Shown here: positions 55,839 to 63,909 of the stretch, piece after piece
Position numbering within the stretch: the first letter of the stretch is position 1
Layout of the letters: each line of letters opens with the position of its first letter
Assembly (NCBI GenBank): GCA_026195895.1
Contig: JAPHRO010000036.1
Coordinates: forward strand, 31,916-95,915
Origin: Gammaproteobacteria bacterium
GTDB lineage: Bacteria > Pseudomonadota > Gammaproteobacteria > SZUA-229
DNA length: 64,000 bases
Direction of reading: 5' to 3'
The notes under the pieces: model-generated
The model's input: the letters and a program-made list of their open reading frames with translations, nothing else
Databases searched by the model: none
What the model was told of the DNA's origin: nothing
Position numbers and translations under genes: made by a program

Positions 55839-57476
55839 ATGAAGCGAAAAAACATCTCGCGGTTAATCACAGCAAGCTTTCTGGCTGCATCAGCATTGGC
55901 GATAGTCCCAGCAGCATCGGCCGCCAAAGCGAAGCAACCGACGATGAGCGAAGCTGATTTCAAAAAAGCGGATTCTCTGTACTTCCAGCGTTGTGCCGGT
56001 TGTCACGGGGTTCTACGCAAAGGTGCAACAGGTAAAAGCCTGGAGCCCGAAAGCACACTGAAAAAAGGCCAGAAACGTCTGGAGAAAATTATTGCCCTGG
56101 GCACTGAAGGCGGCATGAACAACTTCAACGACATTATGTCACCGAAGGAAATCAGCATGCTGGCTACCTACATTCAGATCGATCCACCACAACCACCTGA
56201 AATGTCACTGAGCCTGATGAAAGAACGTAAGAAAGTCTACGTTCAGCCAAAAGATTATCCAACCAAACCTATGCATGGTCGCAACTGGGAAAACTTCTTC
56301 CTGGTCATCGAACGTGACGCCGGTAAAGTTGCCGTGGTTGATGGTGACAAACATGAAATCGTGACACACATTCAAACCGGTTATGCGGTACACGTACTGA
56401 AAGCGGCAGAGCATCACAAAAAACTGCATGCTAAAAATCCAGGTCGTTTCTGGTACACCATGGGTCGTGACGGTAAATTAACCAAGATCGATCTCTGGGC
56501 AACACCAGACAAAATGCGTGTAGCAGAAGTTCAGGTTGCTTATGATGCTCGTGACGTAGCGGTTTCCGGTGATGGCAAATACATCATTGGCGGTGGTTAC
56601 TGGCCACCACACTTCGTTATCGTTGATGCAGAAACTATGGATCCTCTGAAAGTGGTTTCAGCTCGTGGCGTTAACGTTGACGGTGACTATGTTGAAGAGT
56701 CTCGTGTAGCAGCTATCTACGACACACCTAATCAGTCTTCATGGATGGTAGCATTGAAAGAACTGGGCCAGATGTGGCAGGTAGACTACTCTGACATCGA
56801 CAATCTGCGTATTGACCAGATCGATTCAGCCAAGTTCCTGCATGATGGTTTCTTCGATCCAACCGGTCGTTATTTCCAGATCGCTGCCAATGCATCTGAC
56901 AAGATGGTTGTAGTTGATACAGAAACTCGCAAACTGGAAGCCATGATCGACGTAGACAAGCTACCTCATCCAGGTCCTGGTGCAAACTGGAACGATTCTA
57001 AATGCGGTCCTGTAGGCGGTACCACCCATCTGGGCACAGGTCTGGTATCTGTCTGGGGTAATGATCCTAAAGGTCATAAAGACCAGGCATGGAAACTGTG
57101 TTACACCGTTGAAACTGATGGCGCTGGGGTATTCATCCGTACCCATCCAAAATCAGACTATGTATGGGCGGATCAAACCAAACATCCAGAACCTGAAATT
57201 CAGCAGTCTATCCAGGTGTTCAGCAAGAAAACCCGTGAAATTGTTAAAACTATTCGTCTGACCAAGAAGAAAGGTTATGCAGCAGTTCACATGGAATTCA
57301 ACAACGATGGCTCTGAAGTATGGGTTTCAATCTGGAATCGTTCAGATTCTCTGAAACCTAACGGTGAAATCGTAATCTTTGATGCGAAAACTCTGAAAGA
57401 GAAAACGCGTATTAAAGGCTTCTATGCGCCAACTGGTAAATTCAATGTTCATAACCGAATTAACCACGTAACTTAA
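55839..57476 (+). CDS. nirS: Cytochrome cd1 nitrite reductase
   Basis: Periplasmic enzyme that reduces nitrite to NO. 545 residues with a Sec signal (about 1-28). The cytochrome c domain has CAGCH (52-56). The eight-bladed d1 propeller follows, with proximal haem d1 ligand His185 in GYAVHVLK, GRDGKLTKIDLW, GGGYWPPHFVIVD and HDGFFDPTGRYF. Three conserved histidines lie in the d1 pocket region: His377 (LPHPGPGAN), His397 (TTHLG) and His435 (RTHPKS); these should include the distal pair. The C-terminal TPTGKFNV-like block is present. An insertion of about seven residues (190-200, with HHKKLH) follows the proximal His. Two FNR-like boxes precede the gene. Confidence 0.94.
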   Translation: MKRKNISRLITASFLAASALAIVPAASAAKAKQPTMSEADFKKADSLYFQRCAGCHGVLRKGATGKSLEPESTLKKGQKRLEKIIALGTEGGMNNFNDIMSPKEISMLATYIQIDPPQPPEMSLSLMKERKKVYVQPKDYPTKPMHGRNWENFFLVIERDAGKVAVVDGDKHEIVTHIQTGYAVHVLKAAEHHKKLHAKNPGRFWYTMGRDGKLTKIDLWATPDKMRVAEVQVAYDARDVAVSGDGKYIIGGGYWPPHFVIVDAETMDPLKVVSARGVNVDGDYVEESRVAAIYDTPNQSSWMVALKELGQMWQVDYSDIDNLRIDQIDSAKFLHDGFFDPTGRYFQIAANASDKMVVVDTETRKLEAMIDVDKLPHPGPGANWNDSKCGPVGGTTHLGTGLVSVWGNDPKGHKDQAWKLCYTVETDGAGVFIRTHPKSDYVWADQTKHPEPEIQQSIQVFSKKTREIVKTIRLTKKKGYAAVHMEFNNDGSEVWVSIWNRSDSLKPNGEIVIFDAKTLKEKTRIKGFYAPTGKFNVHNRINHVT

Positions 57477-57493
57477 AACCATTGAGTCAACCG

Positions 57494-57521
57494 GGCGGGT
57501 ACGAAGGTACCCGCCTTTTTT
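57494..57521 (+). terminator. Intrinsic terminator/attenuator after nirS
   Basis: GGCGGGTAC (57494-57502) and GTACCCGCC (57507-57515) form a perfect stem followed by T6. It lies between nirS and the NirT-like gene and would lower downstream expression. Confidence 0.92.
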
Positions 57522-57545
57522 AAACAGCACTAAATCAACAGAATT

Positions 57546-57570
57546 ATTACGAAAAACTTTTTTTCGTAAT
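57546..57570 (+). terminator. Second AT-rich hairpin before the NirT-like gene
   Basis: ATTACGAAAAA (57546-57556) pairs with TTTTTCGTAAT (57560-57570) around a three-base loop. It immediately follows the nirS terminator and ends 28 bases before the next start, so it may shape translation of that gene. Confidence 0.5.
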
Positions 57571-57597
57571 AGTTTTGACCTACTCCGGAGAACCTAC

Positions 57598-59340
57598 ATG
57601 TTCGACCTCTACCGCCAATTACTTTCCCGAAAAATAATACTCGGAACAACTATGGGCGCTGCCATCGTATTCATGGTCGTCGGTGTCATTTTCTGGGGTG
57701 GCTTCAACACCGCGATGGAGGCCACCAATACGCTGGAGTTCTGTATCACCTGCCATGAAATGGAAGACAACGTCTACAAGGAATATCAACAAACTGTTCA
57801 CTATACCAATCGTGCCGGTGTACGAGCTACCTGTTCCGATTGTCATGTACCTCGTCCCTGGGTGCATAAAGTTGTACGAAAAATTCAGGCCAGTAACGAA
57901 GTGTTACATAAAATTCTGGGCACCATTGATACTCCTGAAAAATTTGACAGCAAGCGTCTGAAGATGGCCAAAAACGTCTGGAAAACCATGAAAGCGACCG
58001 ACTCTCGTGAATGCCGCAACTGCCACGATTTCAGCACCATGGATCCGGAAACCCAGAAAGGCCGTTCACGTAAGCAACATTTAAATGCAATGAAAGCCGG
58101 CAACACCTGTATCGACTGTCATAAAGGTATTGCCCATAAAAAAGTGCATGACCAGTTATCCGAAGAAGAACTTGAAACACTTGAAGCACCAAATCCTGAC
58201 TTCATTAGAACCATGCCAGCACAATGGGCAGCCTTTGAAGCAAATGGCACAAGCAAAGCTGCAGAAAAACCTGTAGCTGAAACAGCAACACCTGCTGCTG
58301 CACCAGTAGCCGCACCCACGGCAACACCAGCTCCAGCCGCTGCAAGCTCAGCGGGCGGTAGCAGCATCGACTGGAGTACAGCCGGTAGCCGACAGGTCAC
58401 CGTCTTCTATCCCGGTCAATCTTCGATGGAGTGGGTACTGGGACGCCAGCACGGTGGTAAACGTGCCTTCAATTCGGGCGACCGCTGCTTTGATTGCCAC
58501 GAAGAAGAGCTGGTTGATATCGGCAACAAGATTGTGACCGGTGAAAAAGAAATGAAGGTTGGCAAAAATCCAGACCACGGTATGGAGCCCACACTGATTC
58601 CGGGTAAACGCGGCAGTTTCCCGGTTCAGGTACAGAGCGCACATGACGGTGAAAACCTCTATATGCGCTTCCAGTGGGCCGATTCTGAACACACCCCGGC
58701 ACCGTTTGTTGAAGGTGGCAAAATGGACCCTGACAACCAGGTCAAACTGGCCATTATGCTGGCCACCGACGATGTTGAATACGCCGACCGCGCCGGTTGC
58801 TGGGGCACCTGTCATGCCGACTTACGCAGCATGCCATACGCACCCGCTCAGGACGCGATTGCTGGCAGCCCGATTGCATCCTTGAATGCAGCCGATGGTG
58901 TGACCAAGTACATCACCGAGAGTCGCACCAAACTGGAACTTAAAGGTCGCGGTGGTAAAGCACTGGGCGGCTGGGACAAGATGAAAGACGAAGCGGAAAT
59001 TAAAACGGAAATGGATGCCGGCCATTACATGGATATGCATCGCTACAAGGCCGGTGAAAAAGTTTCTGAAAATGGCCATATCCTGGCAGACAGAACCGTG
59101 AATGATGGTATGGGTGTCGAGTTTACCGCATCCCTCGCTAATGGTACCTGGACTGTTGAAATGGTGCGTAAACTGACATCCGACAAACCCGGTGATATCA
59201 GCCTGGATCCAGCAACAATCTATAACTTCGGTTTCGCTATCCATGATGATTACACCAATGCCCGTTACCACCATGTATCTCTGGGTTACAAACTGGGCTT
59301 TGATAATGCAGAAGCTGAAATCAACGCCGTGAAAAAATAA
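57598..59340 (+). CDS. nirT: NirT/NapC-type tetrahaem quinol dehydrogenase fused to a haem-binding EB_dh-like domain
   Basis: 580 residues, about three times the usual NirT length. An N-terminal anchor helix (about 12-33) and a NapC/NirT module with four c-haems (CITCH 49-53, CSDCH 79-83, CRNCH 139-143, CIDCH 171-175) should take electrons from quinol. An Ala/Pro-rich linker (about 215-258) leads to a second domain (about 260-580) with a fifth haem CFDCH (297-301) and an unusual CxxxCH, CWGTCH (401-406). Its beta-rich pattern resembles the ethylbenzene dehydrogenase gamma/cytochrome c552-like haem-binding domain. It lies after nirS and a terminator, so the partner is probably NirS or NirC. 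Confidence 0.82.
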   Translation: MFDLYRQLLSRKIILGTTMGAAIVFMVVGVIFWGGFNTAMEATNTLEFCITCHEMEDNVYKEYQQTVHYTNRAGVRATCSDCHVPRPWVHKVVRKIQASNEVLHKILGTIDTPEKFDSKRLKMAKNVWKTMKATDSRECRNCHDFSTMDPETQKGRSRKQHLNAMKAGNTCIDCHKGIAHKKVHDQLSEEELETLEAPNPDFIRTMPAQWAAFEANGTSKAAEKPVAETATPAAAPVAAPTATPAPAAASSAGGSSIDWSTAGSRQVTVFYPGQSSMEWVLGRQHGGKRAFNSGDRCFDCHEEELVDIGNKIVTGEKEMKVGKNPDHGMEPTLIPGKRGSFPVQVQSAHDGENLYMRFQWADSEHTPAPFVEGGKMDPDNQVKLAIMLATDDVEYADRAGCWGTCHADLRSMPYAPAQDAIAGSPIASLNAADGVTKYITESRTKLELKGRGGKALGGWDKMKDEAEIKTEMDAGHYMDMHRYKAGEKVSENGHILADRTVNDGMGVEFTASLANGTWTVEMVRKLTSDKPGDISLDPATIYNFGFAIHDDYTNARYHHVSLGYKLGFDNAEAEINAVKK

Positions 59341-59357
59341 GCTGGCAGTAAGCTGAC

Positions 59358-59394
59358 CGAAGGAGATTGAATAATTGTCATTCAATCTCCTTCG
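59358..59394 (+). other. Perfect 15-bp RNA hairpin after the NirT-like gene
   Basis: Positions 59358-59372 and 59380-59394 are exact complements around a 7-base loop, 18 bases after the stop. There is no T-run. It may be a 3' stabiliser or processing site between nirT and nirE. Confidence 0.6.
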
Positions 59395-59504
59395 ACGCTA
59401 GCCTGGAAACACGCAAACATGCTTAACAAACATCAATTTTTTCAGCACTCATATCAGGTAACCTGATCATCAATTATCATGAAATTGCACTGGCAGGGGC
59501 ACAC

Positions 59505-59675
59505 ATGAAACTATCTATCCTGATTATTCAAATTGTTTTTACCTTATTGATGGTTTTTGTATTCCCGATTTATTTTTCCTATTCAACGGAATACCCGGTG
59601 ACACCAGCAGCCGATTCAAGTGCCCCATCATCAATCTTACACGCGCCCGTTACAGAGCAGGAAGATGGCAAATAA
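59505..59675 (+). CDS. 56-residue single-span membrane protein
   Basis: ATG 59505 follows AGGGG. The frame encodes one membrane helix (about 4-26, IIQIVFTLLMVFVFPIYF) and a short Ala/Ser/Pro-rich hydrophilic tail. Its stop overlaps the nirE start by 11 bases, suggesting coupled translation. The product is not recognised; small subunits of this kind sometimes accompany membrane cytochromes. Confidence 0.6.
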   Translation: MKLSILIIQIVFTLLMVFVFPIYFSYSTEYPVTPAADSSAPSSILHAPVTEQEDGK

Positions 59676-60459
59676 CCGGCCGATAGTTTCTCTGGTGGGC
59701 GCGGGTCCGGGCGACCCTGAACTGTTAACCTTAAAAGCCCACAAACTGCTCCAGCAGGCAGAGGTTATTGTATACGACCGTCTGGTCTCACAAGCTATTC
59801 TGGATATGATTCCACACGGCACCAAAATGGTTTATGTCGGCAAAGCCTCGGGCAAACATCACATGAACCAGGATGAAACCAATCAACTACTGGTTAACCT
59901 GGCAAAAACCAGTCGAAAAGTTGTCCGCTTAAAAGGTGGCGATCCTTTTATTTTTGGCCGCGGCAGTGAGGAAGCGCAATTCCTGCTGCAACACAATATC
60001 GATTTTGAATATGTTCCCGGTATTACCGCAGCATCTGCCTGTAGCGCCTATGCGGGCATTCCGTTGACCCATCGCGGCATCGCCAGCAGTGTGCGCCTGA
60101 TTACCGGTCATTGTCGTGCCGACAAACCGCTGGATCTTAACTGGGAAAGCCTGGCCGACAAAAACACCACACTGGTATTTTATATGGGCCTGGCAAGTCT
60201 GCCCCAGCTAAGAGAAGAACTGGTGAAAGCCGGATTGGCTGCCAGCACACCGGCTGCGGTTGTCGAAAACGGCACCACATCGAATCAGCGCCGCTGTATC
60301 TCTACGCTCGATAACCTGCCACTGGACATTCAGAAAATGTCAATTCAATCACCCGCCTTGATCATTATTGGCAATGTTGTTAGTTTTGCCGATGAATTGA
60401 ACTGGTTTACCCCCCAAAGTGATTACAATGAGTCTGAACAACAAGTTGTTGAAGCTTAG
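59665..60459 (+). CDS. nirE: Uroporphyrinogen-III C-methyltransferase, denitrification type
   Basis: Methylates uroporphyrinogen III twice to precorrin-2, the entry to siroheme and haem d1. 264 residues from ATG 59665; the longer GTG 59620 reading would extend 15 residues into the small gene upstream. Motifs: VGAGPGDPELLTLKAH (SAM loop), YDRLV, RLKGGDPFIFGRG, EYVPGITAA and the GIPLTHRG loop. It is the stand-alone SUMT, not the CysG fusion. Lying between nirT and nirC-nirF makes NirE the likely role. Confidence 0.92.
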   Translation: MANNRPIVSLVGAGPGDPELLTLKAHKLLQQAEVIVYDRLVSQAILDMIPHGTKMVYVGKASGKHHMNQDETNQLLVNLAKTSRKVVRLKGGDPFIFGRGSEEAQFLLQHNIDFEYVPGITAASACSAYAGIPLTHRGIASSVRLITGHCRADKPLDLNWESLADKNTTLVFYMGLASLPQLREELVKAGLAASTPAAVVENGTTSNQRRCISTLDNLPLDIQKMSIQSPALIIIGNVVSFADELNWFTPQSDYNESEQQVVEA

Positions 60460-60757
60460 CTTTTTATCTCTTCTAAGCTTTTTTTCAATATCATCCTTTG
60501 CAGAAATTTCTGAGCAACGCAAACAGGAACTCAGTCATTTATTAAAACACGACTGCGGTTCCTGTCACGGCATGACGCTAAAAGGTGGCCTCGGACCTTC
60601 GTTGCTGCCGGAAACCTTAAAATTAAAACCCGATGAATTATTGTTCATTACTATTCTTGAAGGACGCCCCGGCACACCTATGCCGCCATGGAAAGCACAA
60701 CTATCAGAAGCTGATGCAAACTGGATTATTAAATTACTGCGCCAGGGGCCGCAATAA
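60428..60757 (+). CDS. nirC: NirC-like small cytochrome c
   Basis: 109 residues from ATG 60428, overlapping nirE by 32 bases. The signal peptide (about 1-25) precedes a monohaem domain with CGSCH (43-47) and axial Met85 in GTPMPPW. It is periplasmic. NirC donates electrons to NirS and may help haem d1 maturation. Position between nirE and nirF fits NirC. Confidence 0.85.
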   Translation: MSLNNKLLKLSFLSLLSFFSISSFAEISEQRKQELSHLLKHDCGSCHGMTLKGGLGPSLLPETLKLKPDELLFITILEGRPGTPMPPWKAQLSEADANWIIKLLRQGPQ

Positions 60758-60793
60758 AAAATTAACAACCCCAAACTAACGAAAGATAAAACA

Positions 60794-61960
60794 ATGAAAA
60801 AACTTTTTAGCCTGTTAATTATTTTGCTTTCACTCACCGCCTGCAGCACACAAAACTTGCGTGGCACGGGGGATATGGGGCTTATTATCGAGCGCGCCAT
60901 CGGTCGTTTACAAGTTGTTGAACACAGCACGAATAGCGCCATTGCGCAAATAGATGGCCTGGGCGACTTATCCCATGCTTCCATAGTCTATTCCCGCGAC
61001 GCACGCTATGGTTTTGTCTTTGGCCGCGATGGTGGACTCACCAAAGTCGATATACTAAAACAGAAAATTGTTAAGCGCATTATCCAGTCAGGCAATAGTA
61101 TTGGTGGCGCTATTTCACAGGATGGCAAACTGGTTGCCGTTTCCAATTACAAACCCGGCGGCGTAAAAATATTTGATAGCAATACTCTGGATTTAATTGC
61201 CGATATACCAGCATTCTATGGCGATGGTCAACGATCTAAAACCGTAGGTCTGGTTGACGCACCGGGACAAAAATTTGTTTACAGTTTATATGATGCCGAC
61301 GAAACCTGGATCGTTGATATGAAAAATCCCGCAACGCCGGTTATTACTAAATTTAAAGACATCGGTCGTCTGCCCTATGACGGTTTAATTACCCCCGACG
61401 GGCGTTATTACATGGCCGGGCTATTTGGCGAAGATGGTCTGGCCATGCTTGATTTATGGCACCCGGAAAAAGGCGTGCAGAGAGTGATGGGTAATTACGG
61501 CAAAGGCAAACAGAAACTACCGGTATACAAAATGCCGCATCTTGAAGGCTGGGCAATGGCCGGCGATAAAACCCTGGTACCCGCCGTTGGACAACACGAA
61601 GTGCTGGTTATGGACCGTGAGATGCAACAGATAAAAGCCATTCCTGTTCACGGTCAACCGATATTCGTTATGGCTCGCCCTGATCATCGCCAGATGTGGG
61701 TAAACTTTTCCCATCCGCGAAATGACACCATTCAGGTGATTGACACAGAAAGCCTTGAAGTTATTAAAACCTTAAAACCGGGCAAAGCTGTTTTGCATAT
61801 GGAATTCTCGCCTCGTGGTGAGCAAATCTGGATGTCGGTGCGTGATGAAGATCGCGTCGACATCTTCGATACTGACAGCTTTAGACTAATTGATAGTATT
61901 CCAGCCGATAAGCCCAGTGGTATATTCTTTACCAATCGGGCACACAGAATCGGATTGTAG
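60794..61960 (+). CDS. nirF: Haem d1 biosynthesis protein NirF
   Basis: 388 residues with a lipoprotein signal (LTAC, Cys17), so anchored at the membrane in the periplasm. It is a d1-type beta propeller without a cytochrome c domain: GRDGGLTKVDILKQ and GGAISQDGKLVAVSNYKPGGVKIFD, with DGLITPDGRYYMAGLFGEDG and the C-terminal VDIFDTDSFRL. NirF acts late in haem d1 synthesis. It ends the nirE-nirC-nirF run. nirD, L, G, H, J and N do not follow. Confidence 0.92.
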   Translation: MKKLFSLLIILLSLTACSTQNLRGTGDMGLIIERAIGRLQVVEHSTNSAIAQIDGLGDLSHASIVYSRDARYGFVFGRDGGLTKVDILKQKIVKRIIQSGNSIGGAISQDGKLVAVSNYKPGGVKIFDSNTLDLIADIPAFYGDGQRSKTVGLVDAPGQKFVYSLYDADETWIVDMKNPATPVITKFKDIGRLPYDGLITPDGRYYMAGLFGEDGLAMLDLWHPEKGVQRVMGNYGKGKQKLPVYKMPHLEGWAMAGDKTLVPAVGQHEVLVMDREMQQIKAIPVHGQPIFVMARPDHRQMWVNFSHPRNDTIQVIDTESLEVIKTLKPGKAVLHMEFSPRGEQIWMSVRDEDRVDIFDTDSFRLIDSIPADKPSGIFFTNRAHRIGL

Positions 61961-62040
61961 ACTCAACCGGTTGCGAGGCACCGTGCATTACCTCATCTTG
62001 TTGTGGCCAACATTTTAATTAACTAATCAGGAGTAAATCA

Positions 62041-63240
62041 ATGAGCCAGGAATTTTTACCGATGCCAGACGAAAACGGTTATTTCGGCGAATACGGCGGC
62101 CAGATTATACCTCCTGAACTCAAAGCCATCATGGATGATATCAACGACGCTTATGAAAGCATTCGTGATACCGATGCTTATAAAGATGAATTGAATGATT
62201 TATTCATCCACTATGTCGGACGGCCTAGCCCAATATTCCATGCTAAACGATTAAGCGACAAAATTGGCGGCGCCCAGATATTTTTAAAACGCGAAGACCT
62301 AAATCACACCGGTGCCCATAAAATCAATCACTGTCTGGGCGAAGCGCTACTCGCCAAACACATGGGTAAAACAAAAGTACTGGCAGAAACCGGTGCCGGT
62401 CAGCATGGTGTAGCACTGGCGACGGCCTGTGCCCTGGCCGGCATTGAATGTGAAATTCACATGGGCGAAGTTGATATTGAAAAAGAACACCCCAACGTCA
62501 CCAAAATGAAAATTCTGGGATGTACGCTTGTTCCCGTCAGCCGTGGTACGCGCACGTTAAAAGACGCAGTCGATAGCGCTTTTGAAGAATACTTAAAAGA
62601 TCCGGTAAATTTCTTTTATGCCATTGGTTCTGTCGTAGGCCCTCACCCCTTTCCTAAAATGGTACGCGATTTCCAGAGTATTGTGGGTAAAGAAGCACGG
62701 CGCCAGTTTATGGAAATGCAGGGCAAGCTCCCTGATATCGCCATGGCCTGTGTCGGTGGCGGCTCAAATGCCATTGGTTTATTCACGCCCTTTATTCCAG
62801 ATGAGTCAGTTGAACTCATTGGCGTTGAACCAGCCGGTAAAGGTTTAGACACCCCTGATAATGCAGCAACTTTAACACTGGGGAGCAAAGGCGCCCTGCA
62901 CGGCTTTGAATGCTACAACCTGCAGGATGATGACGGTAATCCCCTGCCCGTTTACTCAATAGCCTCCGGCCTGGATTATCCTGGTGTCGGTCCACAACAT
63001 TGCTATCTAAAAGATATCAAACGCGTTCAGTATGTCGCAGTCGATGATAAGGAATGCCTGGATGCGTTCATGGTTTTATCACGCACCGAAGGTATCATCC
63101 CGGCTCTGGAAAGCGCACATGCAGTAGCTTACGCAATGAAAATTGCCGGGAACATGCCACCAGACAAAAATATTTTGATTAATTTATCGGGTCGTGGCGA
63201 CAAAGATGCTGACTTTGTGGCCGAGAAATTATCGCTATGA
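62041..63240 (+). CDS. trpB: Tryptophan synthase beta-type PLP enzyme without adjacent trpA
   Basis: 399 residues of the TrpB1 type. PLP Lys94 (HTGAHKIN), catalytic Glu116 ([10 protein letters not shown]), the phosphate loop VGGGSNAIG and the C-terminal SGRGDKD are all present, so catalysis on indole and serine is plausible. Several positions depart from ordinary TrpB ([10 protein letters not shown] at the start, NHCLGEALL, and [18 protein letters not shown] at the TrpA-facing COMM region). No trpA, trpF or truA/accD context is visible; the neighbours are nirF and a small membrane protein. It could be a second TrpB copy. An AGGAG ribosome site precedes ATG 62041. Confidence 0.85.
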   Translation: MSQEFLPMPDENGYFGEYGGQIIPPELKAIMDDINDAYESIRDTDAYKDELNDLFIHYVGRPSPIFHAKRLSDKIGGAQIFLKREDLNHTGAHKINHCLGEALLAKHMGKTKVLAETGAGQHGVALATACALAGIECEIHMGEVDIEKEHPNVTKMKILGCTLVPVSRGTRTLKDAVDSAFEEYLKDPVNFFYAIGSVVGPHPFPKMVRDFQSIVGKEARRQFMEMQGKLPDIAMACVGGGSNAIGLFTPFIPDESVELIGVEPAGKGLDTPDNAATLTLGSKGALHGFECYNLQDDDGNPLPVYSIASGLDYPGVGPQHCYLKDIKRVQYVAVDDKECLDAFMVLSRTEGIIPALESAHAVAYAMKIAGNMPPDKNILINLSGRGDKDADFVAEKLSL

Positions 63241-63303
63241 TCAATAAATTAAACAACTGCATGTAAGCCTTGCTACTCATTACAAATATTAACGATACGA
63301 CGC

Positions 63304-63714
63304 ATGATTAATTTTAAAGCACTGTTTGTGGGTGCCTCTACCATCATATTTTTTGGTTTGCTATTACAGTTAATTTTTCTGCTGGCAGCTACCGGCTATA
63401 CCATTGTCATCAGGGAACACCCAGAATGGCAAACAATTGGACAATTGCTGTCCTATACTATCGGCGGTATCAGCTATTTTGTAATCATGTCGGCCAGCGG
63501 CTACATCACAGCAAACATCGCACAAAAAAACGTTTATCTGCATGCTTTTCTTATTGCATTACTGACCACCGGCATATCATTGATTTCATCGGTGCGGGAA
63601 GATGGCTTTACCTTAAATAGCATTCTATTTGTCGTCTCGGGCATCGCATTTACTATTATTGGCGGGTATATCTGGCTCAGCCATCAGCATGAGGAGCGCA
63701 TAATTAAAAACTGA
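63304..63714 (+). CDS. Small polytopic membrane protein of unknown function
   Basis: 136 residues with four membrane helices (about 7-33, 44-66, 76-94, 103-126). The composition resembles real membrane proteins and there is no overlap with other genes. No named family is recognised. It follows the trpB-like gene by about 60 bases. Confidence 0.6.
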   Translation: MINFKALFVGASTIIFFGLLLQLIFLLAATGYTIVIREHPEWQTIGQLLSYTIGGISYFVIMSASGYITANIAQKNVYLHAFLIALLTTGISLISSVREDGFTLNSILFVVSGIAFTIIGGYIWLSHQHEERIIKN

Positions 63715-63909
63715 CAGGTATGCGGTTATGGACCAGCATCTCATACAATTCTGCTGGTTTACGCGCCCTGCATCACACCAAGACCGCCACTCCTTACAAA
63801 TTCACAATCCCGGCAATTTACAGCAATACCAGTCATGATCATCAGTCTTAAAATCAACCCATAACCCGATTTCAGCTCTGATTTGGAAGAACTGTCAGCT
63901 ACTGCGGTT

